From Brachybacterium sp. FME24 (GTDB taxonomy: Bacteria > Actinomycetota > Actinomycetes > Actinomycetales > Dermabacteraceae), in contig NZ_JABUXV010000024.1 in assembly GCF_014897705.1 (NCBI RefSeq), positions 1-54,004 of the forward strand: DNA of 54,004 nt, in the 5' to 3' direction. The stretch's first letter is position 1. Every line of letters starts with the position of its first letter. Of this stretch, positions 32,473 to 40,500 are shown one piece after another. The notes below the pieces were generated by a model. It saw only the letters and a list, made by a program, of their open reading frames with translations, ran no database searches and was not told where the DNA came from. A program made the translations under genes and the position numbers.

Positions 32473-33291
32473 GTGTCCGACGATGCCCCGCAGCGGGATC
32501 CGGAAGCCCCGGCGGTCGAGCTGATCGCGATCCGGGCAGACAATCCCGGACCGATGACCCTGACCGGCACCACCAGCTACGTCCTGCGCGACGAGGACCA
32601 GGTCTGGGTGGTCGACCCTGGACCGAAGGACCCGAACCACCTCGCGGAGCTGCTGGTGGCCTGCGAGGACGCCCGGCCGATGGGTGTCCTGGTCACGCAC
32701 CGCCATCTCGACCACTCCGCCGGGGCCGCGACGCTCGCCCGTCAACTCGCCGCTCGCAGCGGACACGAGGTGCCCCTGTGGGCCGCGGACCAGGCGGCCG
32801 TGGCCGGCTCCCGCCCTCTGCCCTCGACCCTCGAGAGCGACCATGGGGCCGTCGGTCATGTCATCCACCTGCCCGGTCACACCTCCGACTCGGTGGGGGT
32901 GCTCGTGGACGGCGGGCGCCTGCTGAGCGGCGACACGCTGCTGGGCGGGTCCTCGACCGTGATCGTGCCCGACGACGGAGGCTCCCTCGCGGACTATCTG
33001 CAGTCCCTCGCGATCCTGCGCGCGATGGCGCTCGATGGGCGGATCGGGTCGATCCACCCCGGCCACGGACCGGCCTACGAGGATCCGCTCGCGGCCCTCG
33101 AGGCGATCGATGCAGCACTCGAGCACCGCCGCGAGCGCATCGAGCAGGTGCGGCGCGCCCGGACAGCGGGCGTGCTCACCCTGGACCGGCTGCTGCGGTC
33201 CGTCTACGGGCCGGATCTGCCGCAGCCGCTGCAGGACGCAGCGCGCTGGAACCTGCGCGCCACCCTCGAGCATCTCGCCCAGGGGAACTGA
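32473..33291 (+). CDS. Metallo-beta-lactamase-fold hydrolase (LACTB2-like)
   Basis: About 272 residues from the GTG at 32473, ten bases after the RidA stop. Zinc ligands are present in THRHLDHSAG, HLPGHTSDSVGV, LSGDTLLG and IHPGHGPAY; a C-terminal helical domain (~200-272) resembles the winged-helix part of LACTB2 proteins. The substrate could be a nucleic acid or a small ester; it cannot be told from sequence. Orthologous position to Rv3677c. Terminated by the hairpin at 33351. Confidence 0.88.
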   Translation: MSDDAPQRDPEAPAVELIAIRADNPGPMTLTGTTSYVLRDEDQVWVVDPGPKDPNHLAELLVACEDARPMGVLVTHRHLDHSAGAATLARQLAARSGHEVPLWAADQAAVAGSRPLPSTLESDHGAVGHVIHLPGHTSDSVGVLVDGGRLLSGDTLLGGSSTVIVPDDGGSLADYLQSLAILRAMALDGRIGSIHPGHGPAYEDPLAALEAIDAALEHRRERIEQVRRARTAGVLTLDRLLRSVYGPDLPQPLQDAARWNLRATLEHLAQGN

Positions 33292-33350
33292 CCCTCCGCG
33301 AGGCGACGGGTACCTTCAGCGCCCGGGCGGATCCCTGGGGCACCGCACGA

Positions 33351-33394
33351 CGATGCGCGCTGCGCTTCCAGCAGTGGGAGCACAGCGCGCATCG
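33351..33394. terminator. Palindromic terminator between MBL gene and crp (repeat family copy 1)
   Basis: A 19-position stem (33351-33369 with 33376-33394) with one C-A mismatch and one G-U pair, and a six-base loop. It lies between convergent genes. Its arm ATGCGCGCTGCGCTTCC differs by one base from the arm of the hairpin at 37250-37302. Confidence 0.8.
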
Positions 33395-33420
33395 GCGTGG
33401 GTGGGGTGGGGCCCCGTAAG

Positions 33421-34098
33421 TCAGCGGGCGCGGCGGCGCAGACGCTCGACGTCGGAGATCAGCACAGCGCGCGCCTCGAGGCGGATCCAGCCGCGCGAGG
33501 CGAAGTCCGCCAGTGCCTTGTTGACGGTCTCGCGGGAGGCGCCGACCAGCTGGGCGAGCTCCTCCTGGGTGAGACCGTGGGCGACCATGACGCCGTCGTC
33601 GGTCTGGCGACCGAAGCGCTGCGCGAGGTCCAGGACGTTCTTGGCCACACGACCCGGGACGTCGGCGAAGACGAGATCGGCGAGCGACTCGTTGGTCTTG
33701 CGCAGCCGGCGGGCCAGCGAGGCGAGCAGGTGGCGACCGACCTCGGGACGCTGTGCGAGGACCCGGTAGAGGTCCTGCTGGGACAGCGAGTAGAGCGTCG
33801 ACTCGGCGACCACGGTCGCGGTCGCGTTGCGCGGCGCCGGGTCGAAGAGCGACAGCTCGCCGAGCGTCTCGCTCGGACCGAGCACGGCGAGCAGGTTCTC
33901 GCGGCCGTCGCCGGAGGCGTGACCGACCTTGACCTTGCCCGAACCGATGATGAAGAGCCGATCGCCCGGATCGCCCTCACGGAAGATGATTGCGCTGCGG
34001 TGGTAGTCCTCCTGCTTCATCGACGCCAGCACGGCCTGCTTGCCGTCCTCGTCGAGCGCAGCGAACAGCGGCGATGACCGTACGATGTTCTCGTCCAC
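33421..34098 (-). CDS. crp: Crp/Fnr-family regulator (GlxR/Crp type)
   Basis: 225 residues from a GTG (34096-34098) with AGGAGG four bases upstream. A cyclic-nucleotide-binding domain comes first (FREGDPGDRLFIIGSGKVKVG, then the phosphate-binding cassette GELSLFDPAPRNATATV with its Glu and Arg). A dimerisation helix follows, and a C-terminal helix-turn-helix (LTQEELAQLVGASRETVNKALADF). Actinobacterial members (Mycobacterium Crp, Corynebacterium GlxR) are global regulators that respond to cAMP. The shared space with nth carries an inverted repeat at 34150-34191 that could be an autoregulatory site. Confidence 0.93.
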   Translation of the reverse strand: MDENIVRSSPLFAALDEDGKQAVLASMKQEDYHRSAIIFREGDPGDRLFIIGSGKVKVGHASGDGRENLLAVLGPSETLGELSLFDPAPRNATATVVAESTLYSLSQQDLYRVLAQRPEVGRHLLASLARRLRKTNESLADLVFADVPGRVAKNVLDLAQRFGRQTDDGVMVAHGLTQEELAQLVGASRETVNKALADFASRGWIRLEARAVLISDVERLRRRAR

Positions 34099-34149
34099 GG
34101 AACCTCCTGATGATGGGGTCCCGGATGCCGGGACCGTGCTGTGCTTCCC

Positions 34150-34191
34150 ATGTGACCGATGCCACGAACTGCGGTGGTCACCGTCACATGA
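34150..34191. promoter_or_regulatory. Inverted repeat in the crp-nth divergent region
   Basis: CATGTGAC at 34150-34157 is mirrored by GTCACATG at 34184-34191. Each arm contains half of a Crp/GlxR-type site (TGTGA/TCACA), and each inner side has a degenerate second half-site. Binding by Crp is a guess. Confidence 0.35.
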
Positions 34192-34255
34192 TGAGGAAAC
34201 ACTATCGCGCCAGCGACGCTGAGGCCCGCCACCCGCCGTACGAGGAGCAATTCAG

Positions 34256-34948
34256 ATGATGACGCCGACTCCCGCACGGGGTGCCGCGAGGCCCTCCGGC
34301 GGCCCTGCCGACGCGGCGATCGTGGCCTCCCGACTGCAGGATCTCCACCTCGACGCGCGCACCGAGCTCGACCACCGGGACGCCTTCGAACTGCTGGTCG
34401 CGACGGTGCTGTCGGCCCAGACCACCGATGTCCGCGTCAACCAGGTGACCCCTGAGCTGTTCGCGACGTGGCCCGATGCGGCCGCGCTCGCGGGCGCCGC
34501 GGAGACCGCGGTGACAGAGGTGGTCCGACCGCTCGGAATGGGCCCCACCCGGGCGCGTCGGATCATCGGACTCGCCCGCTGCCTGGTCGGCGACCACGCC
34601 GGCGGGGTCCCGGACGACCAGGCCGCCCTCGAAGCCCTTCCCGGGGTGGGACGCAAGACCGCCCACGTCGTGCGCGGGGCCTGGTTCGGGCACTCCCTGC
34701 TCGCCGTGGACACCCACGTCGGCCGGCTCGCGCGACGCCTGGGGTGGACCGCGCAGTCCGACCCGCGCAGGGTCGAAGACGATGTCGTCGCCCGGATCGC
34801 CGCCGACGGCACGGGTGGCCCTGCCGAGGAGCTGACTCTCCTGGGGCTGCGGCTCATCCTGCACGGACGGCGCGTGTGCACGGCTCGGGCCCCGCACTGC
34901 GGTGACTGCGTGCTGGCGGACGTCTGCCCGAGCGCGGCAGTCGCATGA
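34256..34948 (+). CDS. nth: Endonuclease III
   Basis: 230 residues from the ATG at 34256 (GAGGAG eight bases upstream; a second ATG follows directly). Helix-hairpin-helix LPGVGRKTAHVV carries the catalytic Lys, and VDTHVGRLARRL the catalytic Asp. Four Cys for the 4Fe-4S cluster lie in VCTARAPHCGDCVLADVC. The enzyme removes oxidised pyrimidines and cuts the abasic site. The stop overlaps the ATG of the NUDIX gene by four bases (ATGA). Confidence 0.95.
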   Translation: MMTPTPARGAARPSGGPADAAIVASRLQDLHLDARTELDHRDAFELLVATVLSAQTTDVRVNQVTPELFATWPDAAALAGAAETAVTEVVRPLGMGPTRARRIIGLARCLVGDHAGGVPDDQAALEALPGVGRKTAHVVRGAWFGHSLLAVDTHVGRLARRLGWTAQSDPRRVEDDVVARIAADGTGGPAEELTLLGLRLILHGRRVCTARAPHCGDCVLADVCPSAAVA

Positions 34949-35634
34949 GCCACCAGCGCACTGCGGAGGGATCGCTTCCGAGCTTCCTCGTCCCGCTCGC
35001 CGAGCGTGCGCGTCGCGGTGACGTCCTGGTCAGACGGGACGCGGACCCGCGCGTTCCCACGTCGGCCGCCGGACCGGTGCGCCGCAGCGCCGTGCTGATC
35101 CTGATCGCCGGCACCGGGGTCGGCGACGCCCAGGTGGTGCTCGAGGAGCGCGGCCACGCCCTGCGCTCCCAGCCCGGCCAGTTCTCCCTGCCCGGCGGCG
35201 GTGCGGACAGCGGTGACCGCGACGATGTCCACACCGCGCTGCGGGAGGCGCAGGAGGAGACCGGACTGGAGCCGCAGGACGTCCAGGTGCTGGGTGCCTT
35301 CGCGCCGATCCCGATGCCGTGGCGGGGGCAGCGGGTCACCCCCGTACTGGGGTGGTCGCCCGAGCCCCCGCCGCTCGGTGTCCAGGACCCGGTAGAGGTG
35401 GAGCGGGTGGTGTGGGCGCCCCTGGCCGGTGCCGGTTCGCTCACCGATCCCTCGCACCGGCGGCGCGGGCTGCTGCAGGGGATGGGCGTGGGTCCGGTCT
35501 TCGAGCTTCCCGGGGACGCCTTCGTGTGGGGCTTCACCGCGATGATCCTCGAGCAGATGCTGATCGGGCTCGGGCTGGAGCCGGTCCCGCCGAGTGCCCC
35601 GAGTCGCGAGATACCGCCCGAGCGGCGGCGATGA
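34945..35634 (+). CDS. NUDIX hydrolase, CoA-pyrophosphatase type
   Basis: 229 residues, starting in the ATGA overlap with nth. The extended NUDIX box reads LPGGGADSGDRDDVHTALRE followed by AQEETGLEP; the upstream QPGQFSLPGG matches the NuCoA signature region. Such enzymes hydrolyse CoA and its esters to phosphopantetheine derivatives. Same neighbour relationship as Rv3672c near nth in Mycobacterium tuberculosis. Confidence 0.88.
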   Translation: MSHQRTAEGSLPSFLVPLAERARRGDVLVRRDADPRVPTSAAGPVRRSAVLILIAGTGVGDAQVVLEERGHALRSQPGQFSLPGGGADSGDRDDVHTALREAQEETGLEPQDVQVLGAFAPIPMPWRGQRVTPVLGWSPEPPPLGVQDPVEVERVVWAPLAGAGSLTDPSHRRRGLLQGMGVGPVFELPGDAFVWGFTAMILEQMLIGLGLEPVPPSAPSREIPPERRR

Positions 35635-35693
35635 GCGTCGTGGCCGCGGTCACGTCCGAGAATTGCCTTCGCCACGAGGCCTGTCGTGCACGC

Positions 35694-35825
35694 TAGACTG
35701 GATCGTTGCCGGACGGTCTCCGGCTTCTCCGGGGCACAACGTCTCCATCCGGCCCGACAGGGCTCGCGAGCGTCCCGGTCCCTGAACCAGCAGACCACCA
35801 TCACCAGACAAGGAATGGGATCCAC
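35694..35825 (+). promoter_or_regulatory. Promoter and leader of the cold-shock gene
   Basis: TAGACT at 35694-35699 is a -10 candidate; no good -35 is seen at standard spacing. The leader of roughly 120 bases is long, as is usual for cold-shock genes, and ends with AAGGAATGGG six bases before the GTG. Confidence 0.4.
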
Positions 35826-36212
35826 GTGCCACGCGGCAAGGTGAAGTTCTACGACGCCGAGAAGGGCTTCGGCTTCATCCTCGATGACGAGGATGGTCAG
35901 AGCGTGTACGTGCACGCCTCGAACCTGCCCGACGGGGTGGAGTCGCTCCGCCCCGGCGCCAGGGTGGAGTTCGACATGGTCGACGGCCGCCGCGGTCCCC
36001 AGGTGCTGGCGCTGCAGCTGATGGAGCCCGCTCCGTCGATCAGCCGTGCGCGCCGCACCAAGCCCGATGAGATGGCGGGCATGGTCGAGGACCTGATCCG
36101 TCTGCTGGACGATGCATCCAACGGCCTCCGCCAGGGCCGCTACCCAGATCGCGGGCACTCGCAGAAGATCTCCACCGTGCTCCGAGCCGTCGCCGACAAC
36201 TTCGAGGCCTGA
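35826..36212 (+). CDS. cspB: Cold-shock-domain protein with C-terminal extension (CspB-like)
   Basis: About 128 residues from the GTG at 35826. The first ~65 residues are a cold-shock domain with both RNA-binding motifs (KGFGFI and VYVHAS). A C-terminal extension of ~60 residues ([22 protein letters not shown]... GRYPDRG) is shared with the longer actinobacterial CspB (Rv0871 type). It is a nucleic-acid-binding protein, probably an RNA chaperone. The DUF3027 gene follows after four bases, as a two-gene unit. Confidence 0.9.
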   Translation: MPRGKVKFYDAEKGFGFILDDEDGQSVYVHASNLPDGVESLRPGARVEFDMVDGRRGPQVLALQLMEPAPSISRARRTKPDEMAGMVEDLIRLLDDASNGLRQGRYPDRGHSQKISTVLRAVADNFEA

Positions 36213-36216
36213 ACCT

Positions 36217-37233
36217 ATGACTCAGTCGACCACCGCACCCCGCCGCCCCCGCACCTCCCGGCCCCGGTTGGACGCGGTGACGGCCGAGGCCGTCGAGCTC
36301 GCCCACCAGGCGCTGCTCGAGGTCACCGAGCCCGGCCAGGTCGGTGAGCACCTGCGCGTCGAGGTCAGTGGCGAGCGGCTGGTCACCCATGTCTTCGAGT
36401 GCACCATGCCCGGGTATCGCGGCTGGTCCTGGGTCGTGGTGCTCGCTCGCGCCGCCCGCGCGAAGGCACCCACCGTCGCCGAGACCGCACTGCTGCCGGG
36501 CGAGGACGCGATCATGGCCCCCGAGTGGGAGCCGTGGTCCGAGCGTCTGAAGCCCGAAGACATCGGCGCCGACGATCTGCTGCCGTTCCACGAGCAGGAC
36601 GAACGCCTCGAGCAGGGCTACGAGGCCACCGGCGACGAGGACGCGGATCGCGTCGCGCTGTGGGAGCTCGGCCTGGGTCGCCCCCGCGTGCTGTCCCCGC
36701 AGGGTCGTGCCGACGCCGCTGAACGCTGGATGGACGGCGAGTTCGGCCCCCGCCAGACCTCCGATCGCGGCCGCCGCGGCACCGTCTCGGCGACCTGCAC
36801 CAGCTGCGGATTCCTGTCGCAGCTCTCCGGCTCCCTGCGCGGCGAGTTCGGGGTCTGCACCAACGAATGGTCCCCGGCCGACGGCAAGGTCGTGCACCTG
36901 GACTTCGGGTGCGGGGCACACTCCGAGACCGGCCAGGAGGACAACGAGCGCGAGATCCAGCGCCCCGGTGCGATCACCCACGACGAACTCGACGTCGACG
37001 TCCCCACGCCCGCCGGGACCGACGAAGAGCCCGCTGCCGCTGCGGCGCCTGTCGACGAGGTCCCCGAGGCCGACTCGACAGCGGATGAGGCACCCGCCGA
37101 CGCCGTGGCCGAGGTGGCTCCGGCCGCCGACGGAGTCGAGGAGACTCCGGCGAACGAGGTCCCGGAGGCCGATTCCCGTGCGGACGACGCGGCACCGTCG
37201 GCGACGGACCAGGCCCCCTCGACCGAGGCCTGA
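36217..37233 (+). CDS. DUF3027 protein
   Basis: About 338 residues from the ATG at 36217 (GAGG nine bases upstream). Residues ~15-250 form the DUF3027 core, including GYRGWSWVVVLARAARA, APEWEPWSERLKPEDIGADDLLP and the zinc-like cluster CTSCGF ... GVCTNEWSPADGKVVHLDFGCGAHSE. The last ~90 residues are an acidic Ala/Glu/Asp/Pro tail with a repeated EVPEADS-x-AD unit, presumably disordered. Function unknown; conserved in Actinobacteria, often near cold-shock genes. Confidence 0.88.
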   Translation: MTQSTTAPRRPRTSRPRLDAVTAEAVELAHQALLEVTEPGQVGEHLRVEVSGERLVTHVFECTMPGYRGWSWVVVLARAARAKAPTVAETALLPGEDAIMAPEWEPWSERLKPEDIGADDLLPFHEQDERLEQGYEATGDEDADRVALWELGLGRPRVLSPQGRADAAERWMDGEFGPRQTSDRGRRGTVSATCTSCGFLSQLSGSLRGEFGVCTNEWSPADGKVVHLDFGCGAHSETGQEDNEREIQRPGAITHDELDVDVPTPAGTDEEPAAAAAPVDEVPEADSTADEAPADAVAEVAPAADGVEETPANEVPEADSRADDAAPSATDQAPSTEA

Positions 37234-37249
37234 CCCCGGCCCACCCCTG

Positions 37250-37302
37250 ACGCGTATGCGCGCTGTGCTTCCCTCTGCTGGAAGCGCAGCGCGCATACGC
37301 GT
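37250..37302. terminator. Palindromic terminator between DUF3027 gene and holB (repeat family copy 2)
   Basis: A 23-bp stem (37250-37272 with 37280-37302, one G-T pair) with a seven-base loop, between convergent genes. Its arm is nearly identical to that of the hairpin at 33351-33394. Confidence 0.88.
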
Positions 37303-37382
37303 TCGCGGCGACGCCGTGGGGCGGTTCGTGGGGTGGGTGGTCGAGGACCGAGAGCAGATGCCCGGATGCTCGGGCGATGCCC

Positions 37383-38588
37383 TCAGTGCAGGGAGACGGC
37401 GATGCGCGAGAGCAGGGCTTCGATCGCCAGCAGGGGCGGGACGTTGCCGCTGATCCGGTCGCGCGCGACCTGGATGGCTTCGAGCAGACCCAGGGTGGTC
37501 TTCGCGGCGGCGCCGGCAGCGGCCTGCTCGATCTCCCCGGCGACCTCCACGTTGACCAGCTCGCTGCCGGTGCCGAGCTGGTGGCTCAGCACGTCCCGCA
37601 GAACCGAGTGGGCATCGAGCAGGTATCTGTCCAGCACATCGCGCACCAGTCGGGTCTGCCGGCGCTTGGCATCCTCCTCCAGCTGGCGAACCTGGGCCCG
37701 CAGTGACGGAGGCACCTTCGCGTCGTCGATGCCCGCCGAACGCAGGAAGCGCTCCTTCTCCTCGGTGGCGACGGCGTCGGCATGCTCCTTGGCCTCCGCG
37801 GTCGCACGATCCACCAAGCCCTGGGCTGCGAGAACAGCCTGCCCGGCACCGCGCAGGTTCAGCAGAGTGCGCGCGGAGTCCTCACGGGCCGCCAGCGCCC
37901 CCTCCTGGGTGGCGTAGCGCAGAGCGAGCCCGATGTGCCCCTGGGCGGCGCGCGCCGAACGCACCGCGAGGTTCGCTTCCACCCCGTCGCGACGTCGCAG
38001 CAGCTCGGCGACGACCTCCGAGGACGGCACGGCGAGCGTCACCAGGCGACAGCGGGATCTGATGGTCGGGGCGAGATCCTCGGCCGACGGTGCGCACAGC
38101 ATCCACACCGTCGACGGGGGCGGTTCTTCGATGGACTTCAGCAGCACGTTGAAGGTGCCGGCGCTCATGCGGTCGGCATCCTCGACGATCAGCACCCGGT
38201 GCCGCCCGGTGGCGGGAGCGCGCTGGGCGGTCATCACCAGGCCCCGCACCTCCTCCTTCGCGATCGAGAGCTTGTCGGTCGCGACCACCGTGACGTCCGG
38301 GTGCGTGTTCGCCAGCACCGTGCGGCAGGCCCGGCACTGCCCGCACCCGGTGCCCGTCTCGCACTGCAGTGTCGCCGCGAACGCACGCGCCGCGGTGGAA
38401 CGGCCGGATCCGGGAGGACCCGTGATCAGCCACGCCTGCGCGAGCGAGCCCTGGGGTGAGGTGGAACGGCGGAACTGGGCGACCGCAGAATCCTGGCCGA
38501 CGACGTCGGCCCACACACCGAAGCCGGGATCTGCCATGTCACCGGGAGCCTGCGTGGAGCCTGCGCCACCGAGTCCGGTCGCCGTCAC
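37383..38588 (-). CDS. holB: DNA polymerase III delta' subunit
   Basis: 401 residues from a GTG that overlaps the tmk stop (GTGA); an ATG 17 codons later (38535-38537), giving MADPGFGVWADVVGQ, is an alternative start. It is an AAA+ clamp-loader subunit: DVVGQDSAVAQF, a modified Walker A GPPGSGRST (Arg replaces the usual Lys, as in non-hydrolysing delta' subunits), a zinc cluster in CETGTGCGQCRAC, LIVEDADRMSAGTFNVLLKSIEEPP and sensor-1 SRCRLV. A C-terminal collar domain completes it. It is part of the replication clamp loader. Operon with tmk and the oxidoreductase gene. Confidence 0.92.
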   Translation of the reverse strand: MTATGLGGAGSTQAPGDMADPGFGVWADVVGQDSAVAQFRRSTSPQGSLAQAWLITGPPGSGRSTAARAFAATLQCETGTGCGQCRACRTVLANTHPDVTVVATDKLSIAKEEVRGLVMTAQRAPATGRHRVLIVEDADRMSAGTFNVLLKSIEEPPPSTVWMLCAPSAEDLAPTIRSRCRLVTLAVPSSEVVAELLRRRDGVEANLAVRSARAAQGHIGLALRYATQEGALAAREDSARTLLNLRGAGQAVLAAQGLVDRATAEAKEHADAVATEEKERFLRSAGIDDAKVPPSLRAQVRQLEEDAKRRQTRLVRDVLDRYLLDAHSVLRDVLSHQLGTGSELVNVEVAGEIEQAAAGAAAKTTLGLLEAIQVARDRISGNVPPLLAIEALLSRIAVSLH

Positions 38589-39316
38589 TGCTCGTCCCGG
38601 TGCTTGGTAGGTGGAGCCGGCTCGAAGGTCGGGTCGAAGAGGCCCAGCACCTCGGCAACGGCCGCGAGCACCTGGGCATGGACCTCCTCACGCGGCTGTG
38701 TGCCGTCGATGACGGCAAAGCGTTCCGGGTCAGCGGCGGCCAGATCCAGGAACTCCTGGCGCACGGTGGCCCGGAAATCCGCGCCGGCCTGTTCGAGACG
38801 GTCCTGACCGGTCGTGTCACGGCGTTCGTCGAGCGTCTCCGTCGGCACATCCAGCAGGATCGTGCGGTGGGGGAGGAGGCCGTCGGCCGCCCACAACGAC
38901 AAGGATCCGATCTCCTCCGGCTCCAGGGAGCGGCCCGCGCCCTGGTAGGCGATCGAGGAGTCGAGGTAGCGGTCGCCGAGGACGAGACCGCCGCGGGCCA
39001 GATGCGGGCGCACCACGGTGGCGATGTGGTGGGCGCGGTCCGCGGCGTACAGCAGGGCTTCGGCGCGCGGGTCGACGTGCTCGCCGTGCAGCAGCAGCCG
39101 CCGGATGCTCACCCCGAGCGGAGTGCCGCCCGGTTCGCGCGTGGTCAGGATGAGGTCCTCGGCGACGGAGCGCTCGGTGACCAGGTGGTTGCGCAGCATC
39201 GCCATCTGGGTGGTCTTGCCGGCTCCATCACCGCCCTCGAAGGAGATGAAGACTCCGCGGTGTGGAGGGTGGGGCAGGGGGATGCGCAGGCCGCGCGCGG
39301 AATCCAGGATGCTCAC
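38585..39316 (-). CDS. tmk: Thymidylate kinase
   Basis: 243 residues from a GTG (39314-39316) with GGGGAGGAG upstream, overlapping the previous stop by four bases. P-loop FISFEGGDGAGKTTQ, the TMP-binding TTREPGGTPLG, the DRY-type motif LGDRYLDSSIAYQG, and a lid region near GQDRLEQAG. It makes dTDP from dTMP and ATP. The tmk-holB pairing is common in bacteria. Confidence 0.95.
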   Translation of the reverse strand: MSILDSARGLRIPLPHPPHRGVFISFEGGDGAGKTTQMAMLRNHLVTERSVAEDLILTTREPGGTPLGVSIRRLLLHGEHVDPRAEALLYAADRAHHIATVVRPHLARGGLVLGDRYLDSSIAYQGAGRSLEPEEIGSLSLWAADGLLPHRTILLDVPTETLDERRDTTGQDRLEQAGADFRATVRQEFLDLAAADPERFAVIDGTQPREEVHAQVLAAVAEVLGLFDPTFEPAPPTKHRDEQ

Positions 39317-40389
39317 GAGGGCTCCTCCCCGGGGTAGACCACGCCGAGCTCGGCGCGCACAGCATCCATCGTGTCCATCACGCTGAGAGTGTCCGACCAG
39401 CTCATCAGGGGGGACTCCAGCGCGCCGGCGGTGATGCGACGGGTCGCCTCCGCGATCTCGTAGGCCATGCCGTCTCCCGGCGCACCGGGGTGGTCGAAGC
39501 TCGCCGAGCGGCCGTCGAGCAGGGTGACGGTGAGGGTGCCGGGCGCGAAGAACGCCCCGGACAGGCGCGCCGACCCGGCGGTGCCGCTGACCACGGCCTC
39601 GGTGGGCGTGCGTGCGAGCAGGGTCGACGACAGCCGCGCATGGCCGCCGCCCGGCCCGCGGGCGAGCAGCCCGAAGTACGCGTCCACGGCTGTCGCCGTC
39701 AGATCACCGCGGACGGCGACGTCCGAGAGGTCGCCGAGCACCATCTGGGCGAAGGAGATCGGGTAGACCCCCAGGTCGAGCAGCGCTCCGCCGCCGAGCT
39801 CGGGCGCGTACATGCGGTGGGTCGGATCCTCCGGGAAGGACTGGCCGTGATCCGCGGTCACCTCGATGATCTCGCCGAGCACCCCGGAGGCCACCACCTC
39901 GCGCAGCACGTCGTACTGCGGCAGGAAGCGCGCCCACATCGCCTCCATGGCGAAGACTCCCTGTTCGGCGGCGAGATCCAGGAGCTCGCGGGCCTGTCCG
40001 TGGTTCAGGGTGAAGGCTTTCTCGACCAGCACCGGGATCCCGGCCTCGAGCACCGGGCGGGCCAGCTCATGGTGCTGGGCGTGCGGGGAGGCGATGTAGA
40101 CGGCGTCGAGCCCGCCGGTGGCGAGCATGTCGGCCACGGAGCTTAAGGCGCTCTCGATGCCGTGCTTCGCGGCGAACTCCTCGGCCCGCTGCTGGGAGCG
40201 GGAGACGACGGAGACGACACGGGAGGCGGTCGCGCGATGCGCCGTCGCCGTGAACTGGTCGCCGATGTGGCCGGGGGAGATCACGCCCCAGCGCAGGCCG
40301 GGGGCGGTGGCCGGATCGGGAATGGTGGAGGCGGGGAGGGCCAGGATCGGCTCAGCGTCGCTGCCTCGGGGATCGTCGGTCTCGCTCAT
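39313..40389 (-). CDS. Gfo/Idh/MocA-family oxidoreductase
   Basis: 358 residues. An N-terminal Rossmann domain (RWGVISPGHIGDQFTATAH, AVYIASPHAQHHELARPVLE) is followed by the EKA catalytic motif (PVLVEKAFTLN) and a C-terminal beta-sheet domain (GGGALLDLGVYPISFAQ). It resembles trans-1,2-dihydrobenzene-1,2-diol / D-xylose dehydrogenases of the family; the true substrate is unknown. The ATG lies six bases after TAGATT (complement of 40396-40401) and has no ribosome site, so translation is probably leaderless. First gene of the tmk-holB transcript. Confidence 0.88.
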   Translation of the reverse strand: MSETDDPRGSDAEPILALPASTIPDPATAPGLRWGVISPGHIGDQFTATAHRATASRVVSVVSRSQQRAEEFAAKHGIESALSSVADMLATGGLDAVYIASPHAQHHELARPVLEAGIPVLVEKAFTLNHGQARELLDLAAEQGVFAMEAMWARFLPQYDVLREVVASGVLGEIIEVTADHGQSFPEDPTHRMYAPELGGGALLDLGVYPISFAQMVLGDLSDVAVRGDLTATAVDAYFGLLARGPGGGHARLSSTLLARTPTEAVVSGTAGSARLSGAFFAPGTLTVTLLDGRSASFDHPGAPGDGMAYEIAEATRRITAGALESPLMSWSDTLSVMDTMDAVRAELGVVYPGEEPS

Positions 40390-40401
40390 GGGTCCAATCT
40401 A
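40390..40401 (-). promoter_or_regulatory. Leaderless promoter of the oxidoreductase-tmk-holB unit
   Basis: TAGATT (complement of 40396-40401), six bases, then the ATG at 40389. It abuts the terminator of the sugar ABC operon. Confidence 0.5.
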
Positions 40402-40441
40402 CCCAGCGTGCCCGACACCGCGGGGCATCGGGGACGCTGGG
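40402..40441 (-). terminator. Terminator of the sugar ABC operon
   Basis: Interrupted stem: CCCAGCGT (40402-40409) with ACGCTGGG (40434-40441), and CCCGA (40411-40415) with TCGGG (40428-40432). It lies 60 bases downstream of the last permease gene. Confidence 0.7.
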
Positions 40442-40500
40442 GAGGGAAGGTCCGCCGTCGGCGCAATTCTGGGCCGACCCGTCGGTCCGGCCGGGGAGGG

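Noticed and set aside
37383..38588. Walker A Arg for Lys in delta' as a damaged gene
   Set aside because: Delta' subunits often lack ATPase activity and carry altered P-loops; the rest of the protein is intact.
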